DNA of 64,000 bases from an uncultured Oscillospiraceae bacterium. GTDB taxonomy: Bacteria; Bacillota; Clostridia; Oscillospirales; Oscillospiraceae. A program made the position numbers and the translations under genes. The DNA is taken from assembly GCA_910578505.1 (NCBI GenBank), contig CAJTPV010000007.1, positions 1 to 64,000 of the forward strand. The letters run 5' to 3'. Positions 41,731-50,626 of this stretch are shown piece by piece; position 1 is the first letter of the stretch, and each line of letters opens with the position of its first letter. The notes under the pieces were generated by a model that was given only the letters and a program-made list of their open reading frames with translations, had not been told where the DNA came from and did no database searches.

Positions 41731-42129
41731 ATGATTATTCAACAGATTTCCGTATTCCTGGAGAACCGGGCCGGCCAGCTGCTGGATGTGACGACGGCCC
41801 TGGCGGAAAACCAGATCGATATGCAGGCCATCAACATCGCCGAGACCGCCGACTACGGCATCGCCCGGCTGATTGTGGACACGCCGAAAAAGGCCATGGA
41901 GATTTTGCAGGAAAAGGGATTCATTCTGCGCCTGACGCCGGTGGTGCAGGCGGCGGTGCCCGACCGGCCCGGCGGGCTGAACGAGCTGCTGGCCGCGGTG
42001 GCGGAGGCGGGGATTGATATCGAGTATATGTACTCCGCCTTTCACGGCCAGAAAAACGGCCTGGCCTATATGGTGTTCCGGGTGGAGGACACGCAGCGCC
42101 TGGACAAGGTCCTGCAGGGCCTGGCCTGA
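41731..42129 (+). CDS. ACT-domain protein linked to PaaK
   Basis: 132 residues built of two ACT domains (IIQQISVFLENRAGQLLDVT and AVPDRPGGLNELLAAVAEAG). ACT pairs bind amino acids and regulate enzymes. Genes of this size often follow paaK in anaerobes. It probably senses an aromatic amino acid for this cluster, but that is inference. Start 41731 follows gagaggagaag. Confidence 0.85.
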   Translation: MIIQQISVFLENRAGQLLDVTTALAENQIDMQAINIAETADYGIARLIVDTPKKAMEILQEKGFILRLTPVVQAAVPDRPGGLNELLAAVAEAGIDIEYMYSAFHGQKNGLAYMVFRVEDTQRLDKVLQGLA

Positions 42130-42201
42130 CGGGCCGGCAGGGGTCCGCCGCCGCGCCCGGCCCCGCAAACCGATACTTTGATAAAAAGGAAGACAACTAC
42201 C

Positions 42202-43368
42202 ATGCAGGAAATGAGCAGAAGGAACAAGATGTTCACAGACTCCGTCATCCGCCGGATGACCCGGATCGCCATTGACGTGGGGGCCATCAACCTGGCCCAG
42301 GGGTTCCCGGATTTCGACCCGCCCCAGGCCATGATGGACCGGCTGGCCGAGGCCAGCCACGCGGGACCCCATCAGTACCCCATCACCATGGGGGCCCCCA
42401 ACTTCCGCGCCGCCCTGGCCCGGAAGTGCGGGCGGTTCATGGGCCGCACCCTGGACCCGGATACGGAGATCGTGGTGACCATCGGTTCCACGGAGGCAAT
42501 GGTGGACACCATCTTTGCCCTGACCAACCCTGGGGACAAGATCATTATGTTCTCCCCCTACTTTGAGAACTACCACGCCCAGGCCATCATGGCGGACTGC
42601 GAGGCCATTTTTGTCCCCCTGGTCCCGCCCGCGTTCCACTTTGACCCGGAGGTGCTGGAGGACGCCTTCCGGAAGGGGGCCAAGGCCATCCTCATCTGCA
42701 ACCCCTCCAACCCCAGCGGCAAGGTGTTCACCTATGATGAGCTGAAGCTGATCGCGGACCTGTGCATCAAGTACGACGTGTACGCCATCATGGACGAGGT
42801 CTATGAGCACATCCTCTACGACGGCAACAAACACACCTATATGAACAGCCTGCCCGGCATGTGGGAGCGGACCGTCAGCTGTTCCAGCCTCTCCAAGACC
42901 TATTCCGTCACCGGCTGGCGGCTGGGGTACGCCATTGCGCCGGAGCCCATTATGGAGCGCATCAAGCAGTACCACGACTTCAACACCGTGGGCGCGCCTT
43001 CCCCGCTGATGGAGGCGGCCATTGTGGGGCTGGATATGCCGGACAGCTACTATGAGGAGTTCGGGGCCCACTACGCCCACATGAAAAAGCTGTTTACCGA
43101 CGGGCTGAAGAACATCGGCATCCCGTTTACCGATCCCCAGGGGGCCTATTTCGTGCTGGCCAACATTGGGCCGTACCTGAAGAAGGGGCAGAGCGACGTG
43201 GCGTTCTGCGAGGAGATGGCCCGCAAGGTGGGGGTGGCCTGCGTGCCGGGGACGTCCTTCTTTATGGAGGACGTGCACGACATCGTCCGGGTCCACTTCG
43301 CCAAGAAGGACGAGACGCTGTATGACGCCCTGGAGCGGCTGTCCCATATCAAGGAAAAAATGGCGTGA
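42202..43368 (+). CDS. Aminotransferase, class I/II (PLP)
   Basis: 388 residues. PLP lysine in SSLSKTYSVTGWRLGYAI; ICNPSNPSGKVFTYDEL and the Arg in IVRVHF near the end are family residues. It fits aromatic or branched-chain aminotransferases of fold type I. In this cluster it would supply arylpyruvates to IorAB. ATG 42202 is 72 bases after the ACT gene and follows aaaaaggaag. Confidence 0.9.
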   Translation: MQEMSRRNKMFTDSVIRRMTRIAIDVGAINLAQGFPDFDPPQAMMDRLAEASHAGPHQYPITMGAPNFRAALARKCGRFMGRTLDPDTEIVVTIGSTEAMVDTIFALTNPGDKIIMFSPYFENYHAQAIMADCEAIFVPLVPPAFHFDPEVLEDAFRKGAKAILICNPSNPSGKVFTYDELKLIADLCIKYDVYAIMDEVYEHILYDGNKHTYMNSLPGMWERTVSCSSLSKTYSVTGWRLGYAIAPEPIMERIKQYHDFNTVGAPSPLMEAAIVGLDMPDSYYEEFGAHYAHMKKLFTDGLKNIGIPFTDPQGAYFVLANIGPYLKKGQSDVAFCEEMARKVGVACVPGTSFFMEDVHDIVRVHFAKKDETLYDALERLSHIKEKMA

Positions 43369-43373
43369 CAAGA

Positions 43374-43408
43374 AAGCCTGTCCGGCGGATTGCCGGGCAG
43401 GCTTTTCT
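43374..43408 (+). terminator. Terminator after the aminotransferase gene
   Basis: AAGCCTGTCCGG pairs with CCGGGCAGGCTT, followed by ttc. Confidence 0.8.
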
Positions 43409-43428
43409 ACAATTGAGTCAATTAAAAA

Positions 43429-43776
43429 TCATTCGTCAAACTCAAAATCTGCCTTATTAAAAAATTCTACATTATTCTGCACAAACTGCAAAAACAGTTT
43501 CTTCCGTTTAGGGTTCATATTCTCAAGCAAAGAATTCAGTTCCTCACAAAGAGATACATCGACAACAGATAGATCATTTCTCAGTAAAGAATCAACGCTA
43601 ACTTCCAAAGCATTTGCAATCGCTACAACTGTTTGCAAACTTGGTATATCGGTCGCTCTCTCAATTTTACCAATGAAGTCCTCCGATACGCCAGCTTTAT
43701 CAGCTAATATTGCAATTTTCCATCCTCGTTCGATACGCTTTTTTCGTATGGCCGCACCCAGTAATGCATAATCCAA
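43429..43776 (-). CDS. XRE-family transcriptional regulator
   Basis: 115 residues. Helix-turn-helix of XRE type (about 10-64): GAAIRKKRIERGWKIAILAD, SEDFIGKIERATDIPS, LQTVVAIANALEVSVDSLL. The rest is a short acidic-helical tail. TTG 43776 is used as start because ggggggaggg lies just upstream; an ATG farther up would add 18 residues unlike XRE proteins. It is AT-rich compared with its surroundings. It diverges from the next gene and probably controls both. Confidence 0.85.
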   Translation of the reverse strand: MDYALLGAAIRKKRIERGWKIAILADKAGVSEDFIGKIERATDIPSLQTVVAIANALEVSVDSLLRNDLSVVDVSLCEELNSLLENMNPKRKKLFLQFVQNNVEFFNKADFEFDE

Positions 43777-43806
43777 ACATTTACCCTCCCCCCACAAGGT
43801 TGGCCA

Positions 43807-43891
43807 ATTAAATATACAATGTTTTCTCACATTTTCAAAATAGGTTTAAACATTAAACTTGACTATAACTATTTTTACGTGTATATTTAAT
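43807..43891. promoter_or_regulatory. Divergent promoter region with 11-bp inverted repeat
   Basis: ATTAAATATAC (43807-43817) and GTATATTTAAT (43881-43891) are exact reverse complements. The right copy covers the -10 box TATATT (43882-43887) of the plus-strand promoter, whose -35 is TTGACT at 43859-43864. The left copy overlaps a minus-strand TATATT. This fits one XRE protein repressing both directions. Confidence 0.75.
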
Positions 43892-43985
43892 GATATGCCA
43901 TAAGTCGGAAGGACATTAGCAAGGAATGTATGGGCGTTTCAGCCAGGAAACTTCCTGATAAAAAATAGACAGGAGGCAGTCTAAA

Positions 43986-44843
43986 ATGTGTGATTACGAA
44001 AAAATGTCGGATTTGGAAGGTGAACTTGGACCAATCGTAGGAAAAGAATGGATATGCCCTGGCATCTATCTTCTATCTGCCAGGAACGATGATGAACTAC
44101 TGTCCAGAGACTATTACGCTGTTATGGAAAAGTCCATCATACCACCGGAAGCGAGAGCCTATGGCCGCAAACGATCCAGCCTGTGGCTGTTCCCGATGAC
44201 TGACGGCAGCGCGGAATACAAGATCATTCAATATGAAGTCGCCAAGTACCGCGCCCGGAACAATTTACCACTGGAGGAGCCGCTGCGGGCCACGGCCTTT
44301 TTTGCGGCACAGTCCTTCCCGGAGTATTTTGGCGCATTTCCGGTTCCGCTCCACACATCCAGGGGCTGTACCATCCGCCATTGGGTTCTGGACAACGGAA
44401 TCTATTGGTTGGAAACCGATCGGTGCGAGGAGGTCCTGGCGGTCTGCTATCCAGTGTGGTCCACCGAGCTGTCCGATTTGGAGATGGAATTGGGGGAGCA
44501 GACGAAGTATGACAGTCGCCGCGATATAGAGGAAACACTGGGTTACATATTTTTCCCCGCAGAGGTTAGCTGTATTCCGCTCCGTGAGCTGCTGCGGGCG
44601 CGGCCGGAGTGGGCAGGTACAGTGATCGACAAACCGGCGCTGATGAACGCAATATGGAAGGCTGCCCCTGCGTATGCCACGCTGATGAACTGCCAGGAGC
44701 AGTCCGGTAAAAATGATTTGTTTTTCTCCCTGCTGGCGGAGGCCGGTGTTGATGCAGCGCCCAATATTTCAGCGGCCAATATGATCTGGCTTTTCCCAGG
44801 CGCCGGAGACAATTTTCTGCTGTTTCGCGGAGCAAATGTATAA
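43986..44843 (+). CDS. Unknown cytoplasmic protein in an accessory island
   Basis: 285 residues, no signal peptide or membrane helix. No family recognised. Notable features are several Trp and Cys residues (WICPGIYLLS, GCTIRHWVLDNGIYWLET, CYPVWSTE) and a C-terminal ANMIWLFPGAGDNFLLF. GC content is below that of flanking genes. It is transcribed divergently from the XRE regulator behind its own promoter and is closed by a terminator, so it is a single-gene unit, perhaps transferred with its regulator. Toxin, immunity or phage-defence roles are possible but unsupported. Confidence 0.6.
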   Translation: MCDYEKMSDLEGELGPIVGKEWICPGIYLLSARNDDELLSRDYYAVMEKSIIPPEARAYGRKRSSLWLFPMTDGSAEYKIIQYEVAKYRARNNLPLEEPLRATAFFAAQSFPEYFGAFPVPLHTSRGCTIRHWVLDNGIYWLETDRCEEVLAVCYPVWSTELSDLEMELGEQTKYDSRRDIEETLGYIFFPAEVSCIPLRELLRARPEWAGTVIDKPALMNAIWKAAPAYATLMNCQEQSGKNDLFFSLLAEAGVDAAPNISAANMIWLFPGAGDNFLLFRGANV

Positions 44844-44855
44844 AACAACTTGTCA

Positions 44856-44893
44856 AAAAAGAGAGGCCCGGATCATCCCGGACCTCTTTTTCT
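44856..44893. terminator. Bidirectional terminator
   Basis: GAGGCCCGG pairs with CCGGACCTC, with A and T runs on the two sides. It serves the unknown gene and the spoIIM-like gene, which converge here. Confidence 0.75.
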
Positions 44894-44961
44894 TCCTATA
44901 ATATGCAATTCGGCGGCAAATTATGCGCAGCATACCGGCATAGGGCCGGGGGCCAGGCGGC

Positions 44962-45585
44962 CTACATAAACAGCCCCATCACCACCGGGGTCACATAGCA
45001 CTCCATCACCGCCGCCAGCACGGTCAGGGGCAGCACCACCAGCAGCATCACCCGCAGCAGGTCGCTGAGCAGCTCCACCATGGGGATCCGCCGGTCGCTG
45101 CCGGTCACCAGGCGGCACATATTCCGGCACAGGCACACGCCGCAGGAGATGGACAGCACCAGCGCCGGCAGCTCAAAGATGCCGTGGGGCAGGATGCCGG
45201 CCAGATAGGCCGCCAGAGAGAGGTCGTTGGCCAGATAGATCACGGCCATCATCCCCAGCAGGGAACCGTTGGCCAGCAGGCTGAACAGGGGCAGGAACAG
45301 GAACGGGATAAAGCCATAGAGCGCGGAGAACAGCATGGCCATCCAGTTGTTGGTCAGCATGGCGAAAACAGACAGGTTGCCTGCCTCGTCAATGACGCCG
45401 GCCTCCTGGATCTGCCGCATAAAGCCGTTCATGATGTCCTCCACCACCTCCGGCTCCATAGCCGTCAGCGCGACGCCCAGCACGGCCGCAGCGGCCATGC
45501 CCAGGGCGCAGCGCCGCGCTGTGCGGCGGAAGTCCGTGCGCAGAAAGTCCCGCAGCAGGTCAAGCTGCTCTGTCAGCCAGCTCAT
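44962..45585 (-). CDS. Stage II sporulation protein M-like membrane protein
   Basis: 207 residues with about five membrane helices and the SpoIIM/DUF95 pattern (NNWMAMLFSALYGFIPFLFL and GILPHGIFELPALVLS). SpoIIM is part of the engulfment machinery with SpoIID and SpoIIP; DUF95 proteins also occur outside sporulation. Its start overlaps the stop of gltX (ATGA), so it is translated with it. This is the only sporulation-type gene in the window. Confidence 0.82.
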   Translation of the reverse strand: MSWLTEQLDLLRDFLRTDFRRTARRCALGMAAAAVLGVALTAMEPEVVEDIMNGFMRQIQEAGVIDEAGNLSVFAMLTNNWMAMLFSALYGFIPFLFLPLFSLLANGSLLGMMAVIYLANDLSLAAYLAGILPHGIFELPALVLSISCGVCLCRNMCRLVTGSDRRIPMVELLSDLLRVMLLVVLPLTVLAAVMECYVTPVVMGLFM

Positions 45586-47066
45586 ACCGTCAGCTTCTCC
45601 AGGCCCAGCCGCAGCCGGCGCAGGGTCTCCTCCCGGCCCAGGATGCGGCAGATCTCTACCGCGCCGCCGGGCGTCACCGTCCGCCCCGCCGCCGCGATGC
45701 GCACCGGCCACATGAGGGTGGCGTTTTTCACCGCCAGCTGCTCCGCCAGGGCGATGAGGCAGTCGTGGATGCTGTCCTGGTCCCAGGCCGGCAGGGCCTC
45801 CAGGGCGGGGATGGCCGCCTCCAGCATGGCCCTGGAGACCTCGCTGTTGGTCTTGGACTTCTTGTTGGTAAACAGCTCCAGGCCGTATTCCGGCAGGGCG
45901 TCGAAGAAGTCCACCTTCTCCGGGATCTCCGTCAGCTTTTCGCACCGGGCCTGCAGCAGCCCGGCAATGGCTCTGGTGTCCAGGTCGGGGTTGGTCGCCG
46001 TCTTGCGGATATAGGGCTCCGCCGCGGCGTGGAACGCCTCCGGCGTCATGGCGCGGAGGTAGAGGGCGTTGAAGTGGGTCAGCTTTTCAATGTCAAAAAT
46101 GGCGGGGGATTTGGAGATGCCGCCGGTGTCAAAGACCTCCGCCAGCTCCTGCAGGGAGAAGACCTCCTGCTCCGCCCGCTCTCCCCTGGGGCTCCAGCCC
46201 AGCAGGGCCACATAGTTGAGGATGGCCTCGGTCAGATAGCCCTGGGCCTTCAGGTCCTCATAGGAGGGGTCGCCGCGGCGCTTGCTCATCTTGTTGTGCT
46301 GGTCCCGCATGACCGGGGAGCAGTGGACATAGGTGGGCACGTCCCAGCCGAAGGACTGGTAGAGCAGGTCATATTTCGGCGCGGAGCTGAGGTACTCGCT
46401 GCCCCGGACCACATGGGTGATGCCCATGAGGTGGTCGTCGATGACGTTGGCGAAGTTGTAGGTGGGCAGGCCGTCGGACTTCAGCAGGATCTGGTCGTCC
46501 AGCGTGCTGTTCTCTACGGTGATGTCGCCGAAGATGGCGTCATGGAAGGTGGTGGAGCCCTCCAGAGGGATCTTCTGGCGGATGACGTAGGGCGTACCGG
46601 CGTCCAGCCTGGCCTGCACCTCTTCGGCGGAGAGACTGCGGCAGGGGTCCTCCCGGCGCTGGAAGTCCTCCTCCTGGGATTCGGCCTTTTCACAGAAGCA
46701 GTAGTAGGCGCAGCCCTTTTCCACCAGCGCCTGGGCGTATTTGCCGTAGGTGTCCCGGCGCTGGGACTGGATATAGGGGGCCACGGGGCCGCCGACGTCG
46801 GGCCCCTCGTCGTGGGTGAGGCCGCACTCGGCCATGGTGCGGTAGATGACGTCCGTGGCGCCCTCCACCAGGCGGCCCTGGTCGGTGTCCTCAATGCGCA
46901 GGATAAACGTGCCGCCCTGGTTCCGGGCGATGAGCCAGGTATAGAGGGCTGTGCGGAGGTTCCCCACGTGCATATAGCCGGTGGGGGAGGGGGCGAAGCG
47001 GGTGCGGACCTTGCCGCGGGGGATCTTGGCCTCCATGTCCGCGAAATAGGATGGATCCATTGGCAT
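45582..47066 (-). CDS. gltX: Glutamyl-tRNA synthetase
   Basis: 494 residues, standard GluRS length. The HIGH-type motif is in RFAPSPTGYMHVGNLRTALY and the KMSKS motif is KMSKRRG (about residue 246). It charges tRNA-Glu (and often tRNA-Gln in this group). ATG 47066 is preceded by ggagg with nine bases spacing. Upstream in-frame codons lie beyond the promoter at 47119-47147. Confidence 0.95.
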   Translation of the reverse strand: MPMDPSYFADMEAKIPRGKVRTRFAPSPTGYMHVGNLRTALYTWLIARNQGGTFILRIEDTDQGRLVEGATDVIYRTMAECGLTHDEGPDVGGPVAPYIQSQRRDTYGKYAQALVEKGCAYYCFCEKAESQEEDFQRREDPCRSLSAEEVQARLDAGTPYVIRQKIPLEGSTTFHDAIFGDITVENSTLDDQILLKSDGLPTYNFANVIDDHLMGITHVVRGSEYLSSAPKYDLLYQSFGWDVPTYVHCSPVMRDQHNKMSKRRGDPSYEDLKAQGYLTEAILNYVALLGWSPRGERAEQEVFSLQELAEVFDTGGISKSPAIFDIEKLTHFNALYLRAMTPEAFHAAAEPYIRKTATNPDLDTRAIAGLLQARCEKLTEIPEKVDFFDALPEYGLELFTNKKSKTNSEVSRAMLEAAIPALEALPAWDQDSIHDCLIALAEQLAVKNATLMWPVRIAAAGRTVTPGGAVEICRILGREETLRRLRLGLEKLTV

Positions 47067-47118
47067 ATTGCAGTTCCTCCAAAAGCAGAAATAATGATTC
47101 CGTTCGATTGCTTCGCCT

Positions 47119-47147
47119 ATTGTACTATACTTTTCCATTTTCCGCAA
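47119..47147 (-). promoter_or_regulatory. Promoter of gltX
   Basis: Minus strand TTGCGG (47147-47142), 17 bases, TACAAT (47124-47119). Confidence 0.75.
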
Positions 47148-47167
47148 CCGGAAGTTGGCCGCAGGAT

Positions 47168-47196
47168 TTGACAATTCTCCCCGGTTTGGATATAAT
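47168..47196 (+). promoter_or_regulatory. Promoter of the Sel1-repeat gene
   Basis: TTGACA (47168-47173), 17 bases, TATAAT (47191-47196): full consensus. Confidence 0.92.
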
Positions 47197-47235
47197 ATCC
47201 CTGTATGATTCCGAGCCAAGAGGTGAACAGAGCAA

Positions 47236-47901
47236 ATGATACTGAAGGAATACGTCTCACAGAAGCTGCCGTTCCTGCAGATGTCCGGAAAGCATGTGCG
47301 GCCCCAGGGCAGGCGGGAGCGCCAGGAGACCCTGGGCGGGCCGGACCCCATGTCCCCCCCGGAGGAGACGCTGGAAACGCCGGCGGTTGAACCGGAAGCG
47401 GCCCAGCCGGACGTTCCGGAGCCCCCCGCGCCGGACCAGCCCGCGGGGCAGGCCGACTTCGAGGCCGGTATGCAGGCGTGCAGGGAGCGGGACTACGCCG
47501 GGGCCATGGAGGCGCTGCTGCGGGCCGCGGAGGCGGGACACCGGGAGGCCCAGTTCCTCTGCGGCCAGCTCTACCAGCGGGGCCTGACGGCGGAGGCGGA
47601 CGAGAAGCGGGCGCTGGCTTGGTATAAGCGGTCCGCCAAGCTGGGCTTTCTGCCGGCCCAGATGGCCTGCGCCGCTATGTATGAGGGCGGAAACGGCACG
47701 GCAATGAATATGAAGCGGGCGCTGTACTGGTATGAGCAGGCGGCCAAGCAGGGCTCCGTCCCGGCCCAGCTGAAGTGCGGGCGCATGTACTACTGCGGGC
47801 GGGCGGAGAACCGCAATCCGAAAAAGGCGCGGATCTGGCTGGAGGCCGCCGCCGGGGCAGGCAATGAGGACGCGCAAAAGCTGCTCAGCGAGTATTTCTG
47901 A
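47236..47901 (+). CDS. Sel1-like repeat protein
   Basis: 221 residues. A Pro/Glu-rich N-terminal stretch (about 20-75) precedes about four Sel1-type repeats, for example ALLRAAEAGHREAQFLCGQL, ALAWYKRSAKLGFLPAQMAC and ALYWYEQAAKQGSVPAQLKC. These helical repeats mediate protein contacts. No signal peptide. The strong promoter suggests steady expression; partner unknown. Confidence 0.85.
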   Translation: MILKEYVSQKLPFLQMSGKHVRPQGRRERQETLGGPDPMSPPEETLETPAVEPEAAQPDVPEPPAPDQPAGQADFEAGMQACRERDYAGAMEALLRAAEAGHREAQFLCGQLYQRGLTAEADEKRALAWYKRSAKLGFLPAQMACAAMYEGGNGTAMNMKRALYWYEQAAKQGSVPAQLKCGRMYYCGRAENRNPKKARIWLEAAAGAGNEDAQKLLSEYF

Positions 47902-47933
47902 GCCTGCAAAAGGACGCTGGGGCGTTCGGCATA

Positions 47934-47977
47934 ACTGGTCCGGAGCGGCATTTAAGCGCCGCCGGACCAGTTTTTTG
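47934..47977 (+). terminator. Terminator after the Sel1-repeat gene
   Basis: ACTGGTCCGG (47934-47943) pairs with CCGGACCAGT (47962-47971), then ttttt. From here to 48228 there is no gene; only the rny promoter is seen. Confidence 0.9.
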
Positions 47978-48064
47978 TTGTTTCCGGCGGCTGGGGAGGT
48001 TGTACCCGTCCATGCGGAAATTTTTCTTCCTGAGCGGATACAGCCCCGGCCCGCGAATTTTTAC

Positions 48065-48094
48065 TTGACAGAAGGGCATGAAAGCGAGTATTAT
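48065..48094 (+). promoter_or_regulatory. Promoter of rny
   Basis: TTGACA (48065-48070), 18 bases, TATTAT (48089-48094). The leader is about 130 bases long. Confidence 0.75.
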
Positions 48095-48228
48095 GAGGGT
48101 GGATTTTTGTCGGCGGGTAAAAAGGGGTATCCGCTGATTATTTCCGCGCCTGGCGTCGCGTCACCGCCGGGCTTGCGCAAACCCCCATACCATAAAAAAG
48201 AGGAAAAGCATAGGAGGAAAACTGACAC

Positions 48229-49791
<1,563 letters not shown>

Positions 49792-49837
49792 GGCGTCGTC
49801 ATCCGGCGGGAGGGCCGGTGACGCAGCCTTCCCGCTC

Positions 49838-49877
49838 AAGCTGTCAAAAAAGTCGCCCCGGCTTTTTTGGCAGCTTG
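49838..49877 (+). terminator. Terminator after rny
   Basis: AAGCTGTCAAAAAAG pairs with CTTTTTTGGCAGCTT across a short loop. Confidence 0.7.
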
Positions 49878-49904
49878 CCATTTTACGAGGAGAGGTGAGA
49901 GAAC

Positions 49905-50291
49905 ATGCGGTGTCCCAACTGCGGCCAGGAATTTACCAGCGCCTTCTGTCCCAACTGCGGGACGGCCTCCCGGCCCCAGCGGTTCTGCCCCCAGTGCGGC
50001 AGCCGGGCGGAGGGGCATTACTGCTCCTTCTGCGGTACGCGGATCCCGGCTGCGGGGGAATATCCCTTTGCGGAGCAGGGCGCGAAAAAGAAGTGGGTGG
50101 CCTTCTTCCTGTGCCTGTTTTTAGGGGGCCTGGGCATGCACCGCTTCTATGTGGGGAAAATCGGGACGGGGATCGTCTGGCTGGCGCTCTTTGTGTTTGC
50201 GCCGGGGCTGGGCATCCTGGCGGCGCTGGTGGACCTGATCCTGATTGTCACGGGAAAATTCCGGGATAAGCAGGGCTGGTATCTGCGCTGA
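49905..50291 (+). CDS. Zinc-ribbon plus TM2-domain membrane protein
   Basis: 128 residues. Four CxxC pairs in two zinc ribbons (CPNCGQEF, CPNCGTAS, CPQCGSRA, CSFCGTRI) occupy residues 1-50. A TM2 domain follows, with two membrane helices (VAFFLCLFLGGLGMHRFYVG and LALFVFAPGLGILAALVDLI). The function of TM2 proteins in bacteria is unknown. Start 49905 follows gagaggtgag. Confidence 0.85.
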   Translation: MRCPNCGQEFTSAFCPNCGTASRPQRFCPQCGSRAEGHYCSFCGTRIPAAGEYPFAEQGAKKKWVAFFLCLFLGGLGMHRFYVGKIGTGIVWLALFVFAPGLGILAALVDLILIVTGKFRDKQGWYLR

Positions 50292-50319
50292 TGGTTGGAG
50301 CATGCGGAAACGATCCCCC

Positions 50320-50348
50320 TTGGCAGCCGTCTTGCCTCGTGGTATAAT
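50320..50348 (+). promoter_or_regulatory. Strong promoter before a 50-residue gene
   Basis: TTGGCA (50320-50325), 17 bases, TATAAT (50343-50348). Confidence 0.85.
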
Positions 50349-50378
50349 ATCTTATCCCGATAGATAGGAGAGGTGAAC

Positions 50379-50531
50379 ATGGGAACCGAAGCTGCACGGC
50401 AGGATACGCGAAAGGCAATGGCCTTTGACCTGTGCAACATCATTGACGAAGACCCCGCGCAGGAGACATACACGAAAGAAGAGATCAAAAAATTGATTCG
50501 GGTGTACGTCGCCGCAGCAGACCAAAAGTAA
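50379..50531 (+). CDS. Small protein of 50 residues, unknown function
   Basis: ATG 50379 sits behind ggagaggtg and a near-consensus promoter, and a strong terminator follows, so this is very likely a real gene. It reads MGTEAARQDTRKAMAFDLCN and continues with an acidic stretch and a C-terminal helix (TKEEIKKLIRVYVAAADQK). One Cys, no membrane segment. No family recognised. Confidence 0.7.
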   Translation: MGTEAARQDTRKAMAFDLCNIIDEDPAQETYTKEEIKKLIRVYVAAADQK

Positions 50532-50569
50532 GGGGAATGTGCGTTTCGTATGAGCTGTATAGCATTGAG

Positions 50570-50611
50570 AAGGAAAACCACCGCTGTCATTTGATAGCGG
50601 TGGTTTTCCTT
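50570..50611. terminator. Terminator between the small gene and feoB
   Basis: AAGGAAAACCACCGCT (50570-50585) and AGCGGTGGTTTTCCTT (50596-50611) form a 16-bp perfect stem usable from both sides. Confidence 0.9.
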
Positions 50612-50626
50612 GCTTACAGCCTGTTT

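Noticed and set aside
40114..43371. 1085-codon open frame opposite paaK, ACT and aminotransferase genes
   Set aside because: A high-GC antisense shadow; all three sense genes have clear motifs and ribosome binding sites.
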